From positions 1 to 64,000 of the IMG/VR virus record IMGVR_UViG_3300042731_006804: a DNA stretch of 64,000 nucleotides; one strand, 5' to 3'. The stretch comes from a virus. Below the pieces are notes generated by a model that worked only from the letters and a program-made list of their open reading frames with translations, was not told the DNA's origin and ran no database searches. Shown here piece after piece: positions 49,690-58,801 of the stretch. Each line of letters begins with the position of its first letter. Position 1 is the first letter of the stretch. Position numbers and translations under genes: made by a program.

Positions 49690-51617
49690 TAAAAACCTCC
49701 TATTCCAAAATTATATTGATCATCCAATCGCTTCATTTCTTGTAAAGCAATAATGCTATGTATCTCAGAACATCCATCAATACCTTCTCCAGCTATTTCT
49801 TGTAAAATATCTCTGTATATAGGATAATCGTATTCATTGCAAATAATACCATTTCCTTTCTTAATATTATTAATAACATATTTTTTCTTTTCTTCTAAGT
49901 CTGTATTAGATATCTTAGAATCAGTTACTATGGTATCATCAACTAAATTATGTCTACGAGGTTCAATCTCAACATCATCTCCAAAACTAAAGCCAAAAGC
50001 ACCTCGTTTAATTGCTTGATTACACAACCAAGTGGACATTACGGTGTCATCATGCTGACCTACTGATTGAACTTTACCGTCTAAAAAAGTCATTGATCTA
50101 AATTCATCAATCAATATATCCGTTAATTCAATACTATGGGCATCTCCTCTAGGAATTCTAAATTTACCATTTTCAAACAATACACGTAATTCAGGAACAC
50201 CAAATTCTAATGAATTTTTATTCTGTGCAGTAGTTACAAATTTATAAATAGGTAAATCAGTTTCTCTTATTAATTCATCTCCAAAAATTCGTTGCATTTG
50301 ATTTGCTTCTAAAGTCATTAATCCGGGATCATATATACGTCCCATTCTATTAATTTCAGATTGCTGTTCTCTATAAGGTAATCCTTTCTTTCGAAACATA
50401 TCAATCAACCACCTATTCCCAAAGTTATCTAAACCTAAAATAATAATAACTGTATAATCTGCCTGAACAGTAGACGAAATGGCAAAGTCAACCCCGGCAT
50501 AGGGAACAATCCCTTTATCTAACCAAAATTGTAAAGGCATACCTAATTTTAAATTAAATTGTTCAACTGGACTACCTTTAAATAGACTAATTGGGAATAA
50601 ACTCATTTCGTCGCTAATCGGTGAAACTAAAAATTCCCTACCATATCTAATAAGTCCTATTTCGTCCTTTTTAGTAAGTAAACGCTCCAATGGATATCTA
50701 TCTGACCAAAGAACATTATTAATAATTTCTCCTGGATTAGATTCAGCTGGATAATGTTTAAATATATATTGTTTATTTTTTCGTAATTCTCCATACAAAT
50801 CATTTATATGAAATGGAGTACCTACTACAATTATTTGCCCTGAAGGAGTGACCATGTTTGAAATAGCATTGAAGAAATAATCATTTTGTTTATTTCTAAC
50901 TGTCTCACTCCAAGCAGTTTCGTCATTAAGCCCGTCATCTACTACAATCCATCTAGGATGAGCACCTCGAACACGAACACCAAAACCCCTAGCATATATT
51001 CTATGTCCATTTGCTAATGTAATTTTTTTAGAACCCCATGAAGATTTCTTTTTAGGAACTAAGTATTGTAATTGAGGATTAGTCTCAATCTCAATCTTAA
51101 TCATTTCTAAAAATTCAGATGCCTGAGATTGTGTAGCTGAAAAAATAAACCCGCATTCCCCAGGATATTTAATTGCTTGTCTAATTGGGTAAGCAAAATC
51201 AAAAAAATAAGATTTGCCATGATCTCGCGCGCTCAATATACAAATTCGATTATTATACGCTATTAACTCATCCCATTCAAGGTGATGGTCTCCAATTAAA
51301 AATTTACCGTTATAAGGAGGTTCAATAGGTCCAGTTAAAATAGAATCTGCAAAATAAGCAACAGATTCAAGGATCATTTGTTTATCTAATTCATTTAATC
51401 TTATCTCACATTCAGGATTAATATCTTCTAAATCAAAATTAGATTCTTCCTCAGTTAAATCTTCTTCAACTATTTCATAATCAAAATTAGATTCAAGTGA
51501 GGCTAATAGTAATTCATATGAATTAGCAATAGTGGTATTTCTATCTATAAAGGGAATAGCTGTCCGTTTAAAAGGACTAATTAAAGGAGTAGAATTTATT
51601 ATAGGAATACGCTGCAT
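49689..51617 (-). CDS. terminase large subunit
   Basis: A 642-residue packaging motor. The N-terminus MQRIPIINSTPLISPFKRTAIPF carries the shared peptide twice. The ATPase has Walker A ARDHGKS (130-136) and Walker B IVVDD (224-228). The C-terminal nuclease begins near GVDFAIS with further acidic residues (D...MTLEANQM, QHDDTVMSTW). It cuts and pumps phage DNA into the prohead through the portal. Confidence 0.85.
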   Translation of the reverse strand: MQRIPIINSTPLISPFKRTAIPFIDRNTTIANSYELLLASLESNFDYEIVEEDLTEEESNFDLEDINPECEIRLNELDKQMILESVAYFADSILTGPIEPPYNGKFLIGDHHLEWDELIAYNNRICILSARDHGKSYFFDFAYPIRQAIKYPGECGFIFSATQSQASEFLEMIKIEIETNPQLQYLVPKKKSSWGSKKITLANGHRIYARGFGVRVRGAHPRWIVVDDGLNDETAWSETVRNKQNDYFFNAISNMVTPSGQIIVVGTPFHINDLYGELRKNKQYIFKHYPAESNPGEIINNVLWSDRYPLERLLTKKDEIGLIRYGREFLVSPISDEMSLFPISLFKGSPVEQFNLKLGMPLQFWLDKGIVPYAGVDFAISSTVQADYTVIIILGLDNFGNRWLIDMFRKKGLPYREQQSEINRMGRIYDPGLMTLEANQMQRIFGDELIRETDLPIYKFVTTAQNKNSLEFGVPELRVLFENGKFRIPRGDAHSIELTDILIDEFRSMTFLDGKVQSVGQHDDTVMSTWLCNQAIKRGAFGFSFGDDVEIEPRRHNLVDDTIVTDSKISNTDLEEKKKYVINNIKKGNGIICNEYDYPIYRDILQEIAGEGIDGCSEIHSIIALQEMKRLDDQYNFGIGGF

Positions 51618-51793
51618 TATTTTTCATGAAAAGTAACCTTTTCATAATTATTGATAATCTTAGTAATATAAATAGGTTTATCCGATAAATCTATTCCTAC
51701 AAATACACTAGTTACCAACCTATTTCTAAAGGCTACCGAATCATCTACAAAATGAAAATAGTCAGTATACAATATACCAGTAGAAATTTTCAT
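51617..51793 (-). CDS. small protein, 58 aa
   Basis: A frame of 58 residues (MKISTGILYTDYFHFVDDS...) joined to the terminase start by TAATG. Beta-rich. The gapless fit supports it. Function unknown. Confidence 0.6.
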   Translation of the reverse strand: MKISTGILYTDYFHFVDDSVAFRNRLVTSVFVGIDLSDKPIYITKIINNYEKVTFHEK

Positions 51794-51796
51794 AAT

Positions 51797-52081
51797 TTAT
51801 TTTAATTGTACGTTTCTGTTATTGATAGCATCATTAATATGCTCAAAAACATAATCCGTTGCATCAGTACACTGAATCATACAATTAGAAAAACGCACCC
51901 CTGCTTCCGTCAATAACTTTCTATCCATTACCTCATTTAGCGCATCAATGTTTTTTAGATAAGATAGAGTACAATCTTCGGCACACTGATTCACTTTTTC
52001 ACGGTCAATACCTTGAAAAAATGCACAAGCATTCACTACACAAAGTACAATTACTAAGCAAATAATGACATTTCGTTTCAT
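51797..52081 (-). CDS. small lipoprotein with twin Cx3C motif
   Basis: MKRNVIICLVIVLCVVNAC is a lipoprotein-type signal (Cys19). The mature part has two Cx3C pairs (QCAEDC and NCMIQC) in a helix-loop-helix, the pattern of disulphide-linked helical hairpins. Possibly an envelope protein acting in entry exclusion or lysis; that is speculation. Confidence 0.65.
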   Translation of the reverse strand: MKRNVIICLVIVLCVVNACAFFQGIDREKVNQCAEDCTLSYLKNIDALNEVMDRKLLTEAGVRFSNCMIQCTDATDYVFEHINDAINNRNVQLK

Positions 52082-52093
52082 TGGCTTACCTCC

Positions 52094-52294
52094 TTATAGT
52101 TTTGAAAGCCATGATTCTTTTATTTTTAACTCACCTTCAAATCCTAACATACATTTTTCATGTAAATCAGAATCATCATGAATAACCTGATTTGGAACCC
52201 ATTTATAACCAAAATCAGGAGTATCTACATAAACCGCTTTACCTGATTTTTTAAGCAAAGTACAGTTACCCATTGAAACAGCTGATTCTTTCAT
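52094..52294 (-). CDS. hypothetical protein, 66 aa
   Basis: A small beta-rich protein (MKESAVSMGNCTLLKKSGKAVYVDTP). It sits next to the clamp genes. Function unknown. Confidence 0.6.
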   Translation of the reverse strand: MKESAVSMGNCTLLKKSGKAVYVDTPDFGYKWVPNQVIHDDSDLHEKCMLGFEGELKIKESWLSKL

Positions 52295-52462
52295 CTATTT
52301 GCCTAAACCCTTTCCAAATAAAAAAACTGAAAAATCCTCTTTTATTGGAACCCTATTTGTCTTTTTTCCGCAATTGCATTTCCATGCATGTATTTCATAT
52401 ACATGAATTACTATACCACGTTTTTCGTCAAAATAACAATCCTTTTTAGGTTTCTTGTCCAT
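52295..52462 (-). CDS. small protein with internal RVPIK peptide, 55 aa
   Basis: A frame MDKKPKKDCYFDEKRG... with a CNCGKK zinc-like site, then TNRVPIKEDF. Its ATG overlaps the clamp stop (TAATG). The peptide match and the coupling support a real gene. Confidence 0.65.
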   Translation of the reverse strand: MDKKPKKDCYFDEKRGIVIHVYEIHAWKCNCGKKTNRVPIKEDFSVFLFGKGLGK

Positions 52463-53478
52463 TATTCATTAATTAATGGCCAAATATACATAGTAACATT
52501 ATCACCTTTAATTACTAAAGGAGATGGATATTTATTATATACTAAGTCAACTACATCAGATTTAATATGCGATAGACATTGGTATATCATTACCCCATTA
52601 ATTCCTACATTAAATGGAACATCAGTAGATCCATCAATAATACCTACATTACCAATATAAGAATCTGAAATAGTATCAATTCCCAAAGCTTTTATTTCTA
52701 TTTTTCTATCAATAATATTAAAAGAAATCCCATTTATATCTGAAACATTAGAAGCTTGCTTAACTACATCTAATAATTGCTTTCTATTTATAATAGTATG
52801 GTAATCATATTTATATTTTATAGCTATATCTGTATTAGGATATTTCCTGTCACCTAAAGCAACTATACGAATAATACTATCTAACATAAAATATAAAAAG
52901 TAATCATCTTTGTATACTGCGCTACATTTCACTTTTTTAGGCCATTTATTAAACAATTCAATAGGAATAACTATGTCTCCATAAGGAAAATTCATTTCCT
53001 CTAACCTAACTAATCTGTTGCCATCAGTTGCTTCAATATAGTCTTTAGTAAAATGCAAATAAGGAAACCCATTTGCTTTAGAAGATTTAGAAGCACTAAA
53101 AATAACACTATTCAACTTACATATATCCATACTAATAAATTGATAATCACTTTTAGGATAAATAGGCAATGGGTATACATCTGACAAGCAATCTAAATAG
53201 TAATAATTGGCTTTACCTATAAGGCATACACGATTAGTTCCATCAAATGTTGTATTAAATTCTAAAGCCCCTTTATCCTTTACTGCTTCAGACACTATTG
53301 AAGCATCTACTAAACAATCTAATAAAGGAGAATCTACGTAAGCAAAAGAAGAACATATTCCATCAGTAACAAATACCCCAGATGGATTTGATACAAACCT
53401 AATTTTATTAAAGACAGATTTATTACTATCCTTCGTTAAAAGCGATAGCATGCCTTTCAAAGCAGGCTTTAATTCCAT
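52462..53478 (-). CDS. dnaN: DNA polymerase sliding clamp, DnaN-like
   Basis: A 338-residue clamp of the bacterial beta type. The last part, NVGINGVMIYQCLSHIKSDVVDLVYN followed by SPLVIKGDNVTMYIWPL, is typical of DnaN. FVTDGICSSFAYVD near the start and HFTKDYIEATDGNRLVRLE in the second domain also fit. It would hold the phage polymerase on DNA. It overlaps the upstream zinc/HTH gene by 53 bases; the in-frame Met at residue 10 is a second possible start. No clamp loader gene is in the window. Confidence 0.85.
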   Translation of the reverse strand: MELKPALKGMLSLLTKDSNKSVFNKIRFVSNPSGVFVTDGICSSFAYVDSPLLDCLVDASIVSEAVKDKGALEFNTTFDGTNRVCLIGKANYYYLDCLSDVYPLPIYPKSDYQFISMDICKLNSVIFSASKSSKANGFPYLHFTKDYIEATDGNRLVRLEEMNFPYGDIVIPIELFNKWPKKVKCSAVYKDDYFLYFMLDSIIRIVALGDRKYPNTDIAIKYKYDYHTIINRKQLLDVVKQASNVSDINGISFNIIDRKIEIKALGIDTISDSYIGNVGIIDGSTDVPFNVGINGVMIYQCLSHIKSDVVDLVYNKYPSPLVIKGDNVTMYIWPLINE

Positions 53479-54091
53479 GACATTCCCTCAATTGTTTTAG
53501 CCCAATACACTTCAATAATAATTCTTTCGGTATCGCCCTACCTTTATCTAGAAATCCAGTAACAATATCTATATCTTGTAAAGGAAAATATAAAGAAACC
53601 ATACAATATCTAAGGTGTTCAAAATTATATTTACGTAACCCTAACATATATAATAATCTATGATATTCATTATAACAATCCATACACAAACCCAAACCAT
53701 AATGATTATTTTTTTGTGTATTACACCACATACATCTATATAATTTATGGCGTTTACTCCAAAAATCTTTACCAAGCCAAGTACATAATTCATCCATTTG
53801 ATCTTCAGTAATTACAAAACTTCCTTTAGTAGAAGTCCTACGCCATTTTTGAAGAAGAGCTTTAGCGGCTCGCCTTAACTGCGATTCACTATATCCAGTT
53901 AATTCCATCAATTGCCTTAGAGTATAAGAACCCCTAGTAAATCCCCCATTATACCCAATTCTAGATAATTTACGATATAAAGAAGAAATACTCCTATTAC
54001 CGCTTTTTCTACAAAGCCATTTAATACTGTTTGCTCCAATACCTTGAAGCAAATTCAATTCTTCTTTTTTAGTCCAAGGTCTCTTTTTCAT
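53426..54091 (-). CDS. helix-turn-helix protein with zinc ribbon, 221 aa
   Basis: The N-terminus resembles a Myb/SANT-type helix trio (WTKKEELNLLQGIGANSIKWLCRKSGNRSISSLYRKL). A second HTH-like region follows (LRQLMELTGYSESQLRRAAKALLQK). CMWC...CMDC is a zinc ribbon. It is probably a DNA-binding protein for replication or packaging. Confidence 0.65.
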   Translation of the reverse strand: MKKRPWTKKEELNLLQGIGANSIKWLCRKSGNRSISSLYRKLSRIGYNGGFTRGSYTLRQLMELTGYSESQLRRAAKALLQKWRRTSTKGSFVITEDQMDELCTWLGKDFWSKRHKLYRCMWCNTQKNNHYGLGLCMDCYNEYHRLLYMLGLRKYNFEHLRYCMVSLYFPLQDIDIVTGFLDKGRAIPKELLLKCIGLKQLRECHGIKACFERHAIAFNEG

Positions 54092-54743
54092 TTTTCTTTT
54101 TATTTAATTCCCTATTCGCTTTTATAATAGCAAAAGCCGCTTGCCTTAGAGCTTCCTTAGAATGAGTTATTTTAGGAACAGAAACCCCCTGCCTACTGTC
54201 AACTTTTTCAGATTCTTTATCAGTTAATACTCCTCTAGTTATATCAGCAATTTCTTTCCTAGCATCAAATCTAAATTTCTCTAATCGCATTAAAGCATTT
54301 AATAAACCTTCATAAGAATTAACAGTAGCTATGCTCATGTCTTCGAGCATTAAAAACACTTTTTCTGATATAGCGTCAGCGTTTTTTAATTGCTTAGTAA
54401 TGGCTTGAACATGGGCCTGCCCAAGCTTCTCTAATACTTTTGTTTCTAATGCAATCCTATAATTTTCACGTTCTTCTACCCAATTATCCACCTTACTCCA
54501 TTTAGTCAATGTAGAAAACGCTACTTTATCAAATGGATAAACTTTAGATAAATCATTCAAAGAGATACCAGTTTGAGAAGTTACATATTTTATTTTTGCA
54601 AGACTTCTCAAACTTTTATTGTTTAATTCTTCTATTGGAGATCCAAATTCAATAGAAGAAACTTTAGAACCAGGTAAAACCTTTATATTTACACCTGGAT
54701 CATCAAAAGAAATCCTTGAATCTTTAATTGGCACCCTTTTCAA
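54069..54743 (-). CDS. probable terminase small subunit
   Basis: It starts MKRVPIKDSRIS, with the shared peptide. The middle (LNDLSKVYPFDKVAFSTLTKWSKVDNWVEERENYRIALETKVLEKL) resembles a helix-turn-helix followed by a helical oligomerisation region, as in terminase small subunits. The location four genes from the large subunit fits. The match is by layout only. Confidence 0.55.
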   Translation of the reverse strand: MKRVPIKDSRISFDDPGVNIKVLPGSKVSSIEFGSPIEELNNKSLRSLAKIKYVTSQTGISLNDLSKVYPFDKVAFSTLTKWSKVDNWVEERENYRIALETKVLEKLGQAHVQAITKQLKNADAISEKVFLMLEDMSIATVNSYEGLLNALMRLEKFRFDARKEIADITRGVLTDKESEKVDSRQGVSVPKITHSKEALRQAAFAIIKANRELNKKKNEKETLD

Positions 54744-55002
54744 AACTACCCAACCTGTCTTTAATAACTACTAAAGTTTGACTCCATGCATCCTTCACAA
54801 TCATTTCTAAATCATCCAATTTAGACAAAGGAACTTTCTGCTTATCTATAGTAAAATTAGGAACTAGTTCTCCGTCATCAATCTTAAAATCCCCTTCTAC
54901 AATATTTTCAGATAAACCCAACCGTTTAGAAATTCGTAATTTAGCTAATTGTAATCCTTCCATTACAATTCGCTCTCTATTATAAAGAAATATAGTAATC
55001 AT
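54724..55002 (-). CDS. hypothetical protein, 92 aa
   Basis: A mixed protein (MITIFLYNRERIVMEGLQLAKLRIS...). The start is supported by GAGG and an ATGA overlap with the upstream gene. The Met at residue 14 is an alternative. Function unknown. Confidence 0.55.
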   Translation of the reverse strand: MITIFLYNRERIVMEGLQLAKLRISKRLGLSENIVEGDFKIDDGELVPNFTIDKQKVPLSKLDDLEMIVKDAWSQTLVVIKDRLGSFEKGAN

Positions 55003-55325
55003 AAATTCAAATCCTCAATAGCTTGTTTAAATCTACAATTAGGTAATACTGCGTACATTCCATCCACTATAGATTTAAATGTATTAGATGCAAGATCTTC
55101 TAATACACCGATTATACGCATATTTTCAATCTCTATCGGAACCACAAATCGTGAATGATGTATAATATCATCCTCCGCAATACATACCTCAATAGAAAAA
55201 GCATCCCAATCCCCGCAATATTTAAAAAAGATAGCATTTAGACAACATATTTTATCATTATTACTATAATTAAAAACCGTTAATAATTTACTAAATAATA
55301 ATTCTTGAAATTTAATTAAATTCAT
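54999..55325 (-). CDS. hypothetical protein, 108 aa
   Basis: A small alpha/beta protein (MNLIKFQELLFSKLLTVFNYSN) with TAGGAG before the ATG. Function unknown. Confidence 0.6.
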   Translation of the reverse strand: MNLIKFQELLFSKLLTVFNYSNNDKICCLNAIFFKYCGDWDAFSIEVCIAEDDIIHHSRFVVPIEIENMRIIGVLEDLASNTFKSIVDGMYAVLPNCRFKQAIEDLNL

Positions 55326-55327
55326 AG

Positions 55328-55948
55328 CTATTCAACTCCTATATGACATTGATTCGCTAATTTTTTCACTTGTTTGATACGATGCTTTGCTAATCTGCGA
55401 CCTTTAGGTGTTCCCCGGCAGCTACCTCCTTTAGAAGTATATGCTCGGATAGCTCCCTCTAATCCACCACATTTTTTAGATAAATAATTTATCCAATAAG
55501 AAAAACAAACTATTTGATCATATCGTTCATTTAAATTAAGTTGTAATTGCCTACGACAAACCATTCTAATGGTACTATGAAACTGCATTATACCATGAGC
55601 CTTTGCTTTACCATTAGAAATATCCCCTCTAGCAAATTCATTAAAAGAAGATTCTTTATAGGCAAAAAATACAGCTAAAAAAGGCATAAAAGGTCTTTTA
55701 TCATATATTGTAGATCCATTTATAAGATCTTGTACTAATTGCTTACGAATAATTGAATTCTTTCTAAACTTACTATTAGGGGTATCCTCTGTTTTATGTA
55801 AAATCCAATCATTTAAAACAATAAAAACACAAGCATTATTTAATTCTTCAGATCTAACAATTCTAATAAAACAAAGCAGCAAAATCAATGCTATAAAAAA
55901 ACCACCTATTATAATTAAGAAATCTCTATAGTTATTATGTAGTCTCAT
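55328..55948 (-). CDS. membrane-anchored lytic transglycosylase (SLT-like)
   Basis: The start at 55948 is set by GGAGG. A hydrophobic N-terminal segment (about 10-30) is an anchor or signal. The SLT domain has the catalytic Glu99 in FAYKESSF and AHGIMQFH near 117-124. It would cleave peptidoglycan during lysis or entry. The uncleaved anchor recalls signal-anchor-release lysis enzymes; a virion-bound role is the other option. Confidence 0.75.
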   Translation of the reverse strand: MRLHNNYRDFLIIIGGFFIALILLLCFIRIVRSEELNNACVFIVLNDWILHKTEDTPNSKFRKNSIIRKQLVQDLINGSTIYDKRPFMPFLAVFFAYKESSFNEFARGDISNGKAKAHGIMQFHSTIRMVCRRQLQLNLNERYDQIVCFSYWINYLSKKCGGLEGAIRAYTSKGGSCRGTPKGRRLAKHRIKQVKKLANQCHIGVE

Positions 55949-56582
55949 TGATTCCTCCAATAAATACTCTATTTTTTTGTATTTCCTCTATTAATAAAAC
56001 TGCATGTGCAGTAGCATCTGATACATGCTCACGTTTTGTTTTAGAATACTTATGAATTTCTTCATAAAAATTTGATACCTCACTCTCAACCGCTAATTGA
56101 ATACCTTCTTTACTTTTATCTTTTTTACCAAATCGTTTTTTAATGTCATTTGGAAAAAAAGGAGCAACATATAATTGGCGAGAAAGTGCCCAAAACAAAA
56201 CACCACCATAAACTACAGCAGATTTCCAAGCATTATTCCCAATAATAATTTCACTTTTTTGATTTTTATAACGCATAACAGTATAAGATTCTATAGCAAC
56301 CGCTGAAATAATCTGGCCTAATCTAGCATTATGAGAAAGGTATAAATGTTCTAATTCTTCATACACCTCTCTATACCTTCTAAAATCATCTATATTAGTT
56401 CTTAATTGATTAATAGATTTTTTATCTTGCTTTTTAGTTTCAATATATTGACTACCTAAACAACAATATTGACCAGCATTATCTAAACCCACTATAGATA
56501 ATCCAGTAGTTCTAATTCCTGGATCTACACCAAGCACTACTAAAGAATAATTCCTACCATATTTAATAGGTGTCCTAATCAT
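55935..56582 (-). CDS. ruvC: RuvC-like Holliday-junction resolvase
   Basis: A 215-residue protein with the RNase-H-fold pattern of RuvC: D20 in VLGVDPGIRTTG, E98 in AVAIESY, and D189 in HVSDATAHA. A K-rich stretch (FGKKDKSKEG) fits the DNA-contacting region. It begins MIRTPIK, the shared peptide. It would resolve branched DNA before packaging. It overlaps the lysis gene at its end. Confidence 0.8.
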   Translation of the reverse strand: MIRTPIKYGRNYSLVVLGVDPGIRTTGLSIVGLDNAGQYCCLGSQYIETKKQDKKSINQLRTNIDDFRRYREVYEELEHLYLSHNARLGQIISAVAIESYTVMRYKNQKSEIIIGNNAWKSAVVYGGVLFWALSRQLYVAPFFPNDIKKRFGKKDKSKEGIQLAVESEVSNFYEEIHKYSKTKREHVSDATAHAVLLIEEIQKNRVFIGGINETT

Positions 56583-56883
56583 TTTTATACAACTTTACAT
56601 AGTCTTTTGTACGAATTCTTTTACATCTAAAAAACTTTATATTATCAGTTATAATCATAACCGGCCTATCTTTCCATTCTATGGGAAATTTTGATATTAA
56701 TTCTTGTACACTATTGTGTGTCATACTAGAAGAAACACTAACAACAATAACATTGTCTAATTCTTGTTTAACTATTTGATGCTTTATATTTGTATCAAAT
56801 GGTATTTCTAATTGCCCTTCGCTTGAAATAGGCTCTACTTGATATAAGACTGTTTGTTTCTTCTGTATATCTTTTGTCTTCAT
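56575..56883 (-). CDS. hypothetical protein, 102 aa
   Basis: The start at 56883 (MKTKDIQKKQTVLYQ) follows GGAGG and lies inside the end of the SbcC-like gene, giving an 89-base overlap. The centre is a beta-rich alternating pattern (NVIVVSVSSSMTHNSVQELISKF). Function unknown. Confidence 0.65.
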   Translation of the reverse strand: MKTKDIQKKQTVLYQVEPISSEGQLEIPFDTNIKHQIVKQELDNVIVVSVSSSMTHNSVQELISKFPIEWKDRPVMIITDNIKFFRCKRIRTKDYVKLYKND

Positions 56884-58801
56884 TGAAAGTATCCTCCACA
56901 AGATTACTTTGTCCATTTTCTTTTATAACAGTAATTCTATTCTCAAACAAGGATTGAAAATCTGGATCATGATCTATTACGAATACAGAATCCTTATCCT
57001 TAGCCAATAACTGAAGCATATCCATTACTGCATGCTTGCCATCGCTGTCTAAGTGTCTAAATATTTCATCTAAAATAAGTAAGTTATACTGCTTAGTAGA
57101 ACGTCTAGAGATTATAGACGAAAGTCCTAAGTCAATGGCTATTGAAATACGTTGTTTTTCTCCGCCACTCCAACTTCTATAATTTCTAGAAATTATGGAA
57201 CCATCAGGTGCCCATCTACAAATATTAACCTCGGGACTATTTATTATTTTTTTACCTCTACCTTTTTTATAAGAACCCAATTCTACCCAAATAGTGCCGT
57301 CTGTAAGAAGTTTTACCCAATAATTAATTGATGCATTAAGCTCACTCAATTTTGTATCAAGTATATAAGATTTTAGTCCTTTCGGTCCTAGTGCTTTAAT
57401 CCAAAAAACATAGCACTCTTTTAAAGTCGTAATACTATCCAATTGTTGGTTTATCTGTAATAAATCATTATTGCATCTAGTTAATTTAAGGTTATCTTCT
57501 TGCTGTATAGATATCCACGGATTTATCTTATCGGATTCTTCTTTAATACGATTTTGAATAAAAATAATATCATCCTGAATAGAATTTTTTAGCTTATTAT
57601 TTTTGTCTATATCCGATATAGCATTTAATTGTTCTTGTATTTCTGCCTTTAACTTAACAGAATTATCTAAAAACAAAGCTTTTTCTCTCTCTATTTTACT
57701 TAACTCTGTTCGAATAGATCCATCGATTGTATCCAACCTATTTTTTATATTATGAAATTCTAACGTTTTTACAGAAAATAAATCCTCTAATTTACTATAT
57801 TCCTTTTGTAAATGCTCTATAGTAACTAACTGTCCACAACTATCACAATGATAATTACCATTATTCATAGTATAGTTCAAATACTGTTGTTTATTAATAA
57901 TATCAGACAATTCTTTATCTACAACAGCTAACTGTTTATTAATATCTAACTGCTGCGCTAAATAAGATTTATATATAGATTCATCTGGTTTACTTAAATT
58001 GGATACTTGAGTCTGTAATTCTTGTATCCTGATTTCGCATCCAACCTTATCTAATAGTTGAATTGCATCATTTTTAATTTGTAATTCATTTTCCTTAATA
58101 CGCAAAGATTCAATAGACCTACTCTTACTATTTTCCCAATCTTGTATATTAACAATATAATTTTTACCTTTTAAACTTGTTATAATTTGATCAATGGTTT
58201 GTTTATTTCCTAATATACGTTGCTCTGATAACAATAATTCATTTTGTTTGCACTTAACTTTCTCTAAAAGATTATCTATGAATTCAAGTTGAGATAATTT
58301 AGTTAATATTTCCATGCGCTTAGCATCAGTACTATCCGCATAATGCACTAAATTTGTTTGAGCAAATAAAATAGTAGAATGAAAAATTTCTCCATCAATA
58401 CCTAATAAATCATAAATGACTTTCTGTGTTTCTTTTATATCTAATTTAGTTAATTGATTATCGTCATTTATTAATAATTGTAAAACAGTGTTTCCTTTTC
58501 TAGACCTCTCCCTTCGAATCAAAATCATATCACCAGTATCTGACTCTACCTGCACCTCTACATAACAATTTGTACAATTATCATTGATAATACTGTCTAT
58601 ATGATCTCCTCGAGGTATTTTTCCATTAATACACCAGTCTAAACTATCAGGAATACAAGATTTACCTGCTCCATTAGAATCCATTTTAGGTTCATCTTTA
58701 TTTATTCCTTGAATTAATACTAATCCTCTATCAATTAATGAAATAAAATGTTCACCTACATAAGAACCATAATTACACAATTTGATATTGAGTATCTTCA
58801 T
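56795..58801 (-). CDS. SbcC/Rad50-like ATPase (T4 gp46 type)
   Basis: A 668-residue SMC-type protein. Walker A is DSNGAGKS (41-48), the zinc hook CDSCGQL near 318 lies between two coiled coils, the signature SWSGGEKQR near 545, and Walker B LLILDEIF near 578. It works with the nuclease encoded just upstream to resect DNA ends in recombination. The C-terminus FKRRAIRNTI matches the shared peptide and extends beyond the ATPase domain. Confidence 0.85.
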   Translation of the reverse strand: MKILNIKLCNYGSYVGEHFISLIDRGLVLIQGINKDEPKMDSNGAGKSCIPDSLDWCINGKIPRGDHIDSIINDNCTNCYVEVQVESDTGDMILIRRERSRKGNTVLQLLINDDNQLTKLDIKETQKVIYDLLGIDGEIFHSTILFAQTNLVHYADSTDAKRMEILTKLSQLEFIDNLLEKVKCKQNELLLSEQRILGNKQTIDQIITSLKGKNYIVNIQDWENSKSRSIESLRIKENELQIKNDAIQLLDKVGCEIRIQELQTQVSNLSKPDESIYKSYLAQQLDINKQLAVVDKELSDIINKQQYLNYTMNNGNYHCDSCGQLVTIEHLQKEYSKLEDLFSVKTLEFHNIKNRLDTIDGSIRTELSKIEREKALFLDNSVKLKAEIQEQLNAISDIDKNNKLKNSIQDDIIFIQNRIKEESDKINPWISIQQEDNLKLTRCNNDLLQINQQLDSITTLKECYVFWIKALGPKGLKSYILDTKLSELNASINYWVKLLTDGTIWVELGSYKKGRGKKIINSPEVNICRWAPDGSIISRNYRSWSGGEKQRISIAIDLGLSSIISRRSTKQYNLLILDEIFRHLDSDGKHAVMDMLQLLAKDKDSVFVIDHDPDFQSLFENRITVIKENGQSNLVEDTFNEDKRYTEETNSLISSRAYFKRRAIRNTI

